Shown: positions 60,472 through 64,000 of the stretch, piece after piece | Position numbering within the stretch: the stretch's first letter is position 1 | Layout of the letters: the number at the start of each line of letters is the position of its first letter | Origin: Amycolatopsis deserti | Lineage (GTDB): Bacteria > Actinomycetota > Actinomycetes > Mycobacteriales > Pseudonocardiaceae | NCBI RefSeq assembly: GCF_014653945.1 | Contig: NZ_BNAU01000004.1 | Location: 574,828 to 638,827 of the forward strand | Reading direction: 5' to 3' | Length of the DNA stretch: 64,000 bases | Notes under the pieces: model-generated | The model's input: only the letters and a program-made list of their open reading frames with translations | Database searches by the model: none | Told to the model about the DNA's origin: nothing | Program-made: the position numbers and the translations under genes

Positions 60472-60879
60472 GTGACCTCGTACCCGCATTGGCAGCAGGT
60501 TCCCACCCGGTGGAAGGACAACGACGTGTACGGGCACGTCAACAACGTCGTCCACTACGCCCTGATGGACACGGTCATCAACACCTACCTCATCGAGCAC
60601 GGCGGGCTGGACATCCACGACGGCGGCGTGATCGGGGTGTGCGTGGAGTCGCACTGCAACTACCACGCGTCGGTCGCCTTCCCCGAGGTGCTGTCGATCG
60701 GACTGCGGGTCGCCCACCTCGGGCGCAGCAGTGTGCGGTACGAGATCGGGATCTTCCGGGAGGATCGGGGCGAGCCGGTCGCCGAGGGTCATTTCGTGCA
60801 CGTGTTCGTGGACCACGAGACACGGCGCCCGGTTCCGGTCGAGGGGAAGCTGCGGGAGTCGCTGGCGGCGCTGGCCTGA
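60472..60879 (+). CDS. Hot-dog acyl-CoA thioesterase (4HBT/YbgC-like)
   Basis: 135 residues. VPTRWKDNDVYGHVNNVVHY is the 4HBT active-site motif with the catalytic Asp, and HCNYHASVAFPEVLSIGLRV follows. It hydrolyses short or aromatic acyl-CoA. TAAGCT lies exactly seven bases before the GTG at 60472 with no ribosome site, so the mRNA is probably leaderless. Divergent from the TPP enzyme. Confidence 0.9.
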   Translation: MTSYPHWQQVPTRWKDNDVYGHVNNVVHYALMDTVINTYLIEHGGLDIHDGGVIGVCVESHCNYHASVAFPEVLSIGLRVAHLGRSSVRYEIGIFREDRGEPVAEGHFVHVFVDHETRRPVPVEGKLRESLAALA

Positions 60880-61337
60880 CACGGGCAGGCGCGCAGGCGG
60901 CAGCGGCCCGGCGGCCTGATGCCCAGCGGCCGGTCGGTGGCCCTGGCCAGGATCGTGGTGAATATCCGCTCCGGGTTCCCACGCCAGTTCAACTGGAAGA
61001 TCACCGATCCCCCTCGGTTCGGTAGCACTGCCCCGCCGTTCATGGTCCTCGCGGGCGGCGCCCCGTCGCACCGCCGAACCGGCGGCGTGGCAAGGGTTTC
61101 GGGTTCACCGAGAGTGAGGCCCGTGGGCTTTCCACCACCCGTTCGCCGCGTTCTTGCCGGGCGCGGGCCCCTCTGCACAGGTCATCGCGGTACCGGAAAG
61201 GCCGGCCCGATTGGGCCGTCCGGGTGGTCGCGGAACCGGTCGGTGATTTTCCGCTGCGCCCGCTCCTGGCGGCCGGTCGCGCGCGCCACGCGGCTAAGCT
61301 GCGGTCGGCAATGCTGTTCGACGGTGGGTGAGGATCG
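60880..61337. other. Intergenic region, no gene seen
   Basis: 458 bases. Open frames on both strands lack ribosome sites and recognisable sequence. No RNA structure stands out. Promoter elements for 61338 may lie in it but I cannot assign them. Confidence 0.4.
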
Positions 61338-61695
61338 GTGATCACTGGGTTCGGCGTGGCCGTCGCGGCGAGCGCCGCGTTGGTCGCCGTGTGGGCCTTC
61401 GTCGCCGCCGCGCGGGGCCGGGAGCCGGGGCGCGCGCTGCTGGTCGCGCTCGGGGTGGTCGAAGTCCTGATCGTCGCGCAGCTGGTCATCGGGATCGTGC
61501 TGCTGATCGGCGGTGACCGGCCCGGGAGCATGGTGACCTACCTGGCCTACCTCGTCGGTTCGCTGGTGATCCTGCCGGTCGGGGCGGCGTGGGCGCTGGC
61601 CGAGCGGAGCCGGTCGAGCACGGTGATCCTGGGTGTCGCGTGCCTGGCGATCCCGGTGATGGTCGAGCGGATCCACCAGATTTGGAGTGCCGGGC

Positions 61696-61703
<8 letters not shown>
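61338..61703 (+). CDS. Small integral membrane protein (121 residues)
   Basis: GTG start. Four hydrophobic helices (VAVAASAALVAVWAFVAAA, GVVEVLIVAQLVIGIVLLIG, LAYLVGSLVILPVGAAWALA, VILGVACLAIPVMVERI). No family name is known to me. It overlaps the next membrane-protein gene by eight bases, so the two are co-translated and may form one complex. Confidence 0.72.
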
Positions 61704-63745
<2,042 letters not shown>

Positions 63746-63783
63746 TGCCGCGCCTCCTCGTGTTAACCGGGCATGTCGGCGGC

Positions 63784-63806
63784 GTAACCTAGTTGCTTCG
63801 TGTTAC
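63784..63806 (-). promoter_or_regulatory. Possible GlnR-type half-sites upstream of amt
   Basis: GTAAC (63784-63788) and GTTAC (63802-63806) lie 40-60 bases before the amt start, in a stretch poorer in GC. The half-site pattern resembles gTnAc of GlnR boxes but the spacing (18) does not match the 22-base consensus, so this is tentative. Confidence 0.3.
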
Positions 63807-63901
63807 GGGGATGTTGCCGTTCCGGACACGGTGGCCCCGCTCACACGAAGGTGGTCACCCCTGGGCCGAGCCGTCCGCGGTGGTCGCTAAGCTGACCTCA
63901 C

Positions 63902-63974
63902 GGGGCGTTAGCTCAATTGGTAGAGCTGCGGACTTTTAATCCGTAGGTTCTGGGTTCGAGCCCCAGGCGCCCCA
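63902..63974 (+). tRNA. tRNA-Lys (TTT)
   Basis: Acceptor GGGGCGT/GCGCCCC with a GU pair, anticodon arm GCGGA-CTTTTAA-TCCGT with anticodon TTT, T loop TTCGAGC. CCA is not encoded (ACTA follows). Divergent from amt. Confidence 0.96.
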
Positions 63975-63981
63975 CTATTCC

Positions 63982-64000
63982 CCCAGGTCAACGGCCTGGG
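63982..64000 (+). terminator. Possible terminator after tRNA-Lys (cut by window end)
   Basis: CCCAGG-TCAACGG-CCTGGG pairs just after the tRNA. The window ends here, so a T run cannot be checked. Confidence 0.5.

Noticed and set aside
60919..61341. 140-codon plus-strand frame
   Set aside because: No ribosome site, no homology I recognise, and a Pro/Arg-rich composition expected by chance.

Overview
The window is very GC-rich DNA with actinobacterial gene content: the GlnX-GlnH-PknG signalling operon, several start codons that look leaderless, DUF397, DUF5753 and PF04672 regulator families, and a rubredoxin-containing PknG. The gene set and the single tRNA genes fit a chromosome of the Pseudonocardiaceae, most likely an Amycolatopsis-like organism. 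That placement is an inference from gene families, not from a database search.

Layout. 1-2.1 kb: 3' end of leuA, an AhpD-like protein, and a LysR regulator divergent from an EamA exporter. 2.9-9.5 kb: a DedA protein and a five-gene peptide ABC importer operon read on the minus strand. 9.5-14.8 kb: a replication and repair cluster (dnaX, ybaB-type, recR, a uridine-kinase-like NTPase) with an amidase in reverse orientation, a deleted methyltransferase pseudogene and the small SRP RNA. 14.8-20.9 kb: two membrane glycosyltransferases, a PhoP/PhoR-like two-component system, and a divergent DUF5666-like protein. The shared promoter region carries 7-bp repeats every 11 bp, like mycobacterial PhoP boxes. 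21-26 kb: DUF397, LysR plus two alpha/beta hydrolases, a PF04672 methyltransferase and an XRE/DUF5753 regulator. 26.3-35 kb: gnd, an HTH plus Clp-N protein with two tandem palindromes at its start codon, an amidase remnant, pobA, an SDR/Rrf2 pair with a palindrome, IclR, a MetE-like enzyme and a ketosynthase. 35-42.3 kb: a PAS-GGDEF-EAL protein, a GlxA-type regulator, a quinone-oxidoreductase-like flavoprotein, a Cmx-type drug exporter with a leader peptide and attenuator hairpin, an AlkZ-like protein and DUF6194.

42.7-46.1 kb is a decayed integrative element at the 3' end of tRNA-Phe. It is bounded by a perfect 33-bp direct repeat (42732-42764 and 46064-46096). It holds a LexA-type box, a DNA-ligase fragment, an intact methyltransferase, a truncated and frameshifted integrase, and a frameshifted AlbA_2/Schlafen-type gene. 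A terminator lies beyond each copy of the repeat, as expected if one belongs to the chromosome and one came with the element. A tRNA operon (Glu-Asp-Phe) follows.

46.5-64 kb: an SCO6745-like protein, small unknown genes, two cold-shock proteins, an L,D-transpeptidase lipoprotein, an MHS-type transporter, a thioesterase, the glnX-glnH-pknG operon, a divergent TPP enzyme, a hot-dog thioesterase, two small membrane proteins, amt-glnK and tRNA-Lys. The window therefore holds two nitrogen/glutamate-sensing modules (PknG and Amt-GlnK) about 4 kb apart.

The most interesting signals are regulatory: the Cmx leader attenuator, the PhoP-like repeat array, the Clp-N protein with tandem operators, and the tRNA-Phe element remnant. 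I found no CRISPR array and no complete insertion sequence.
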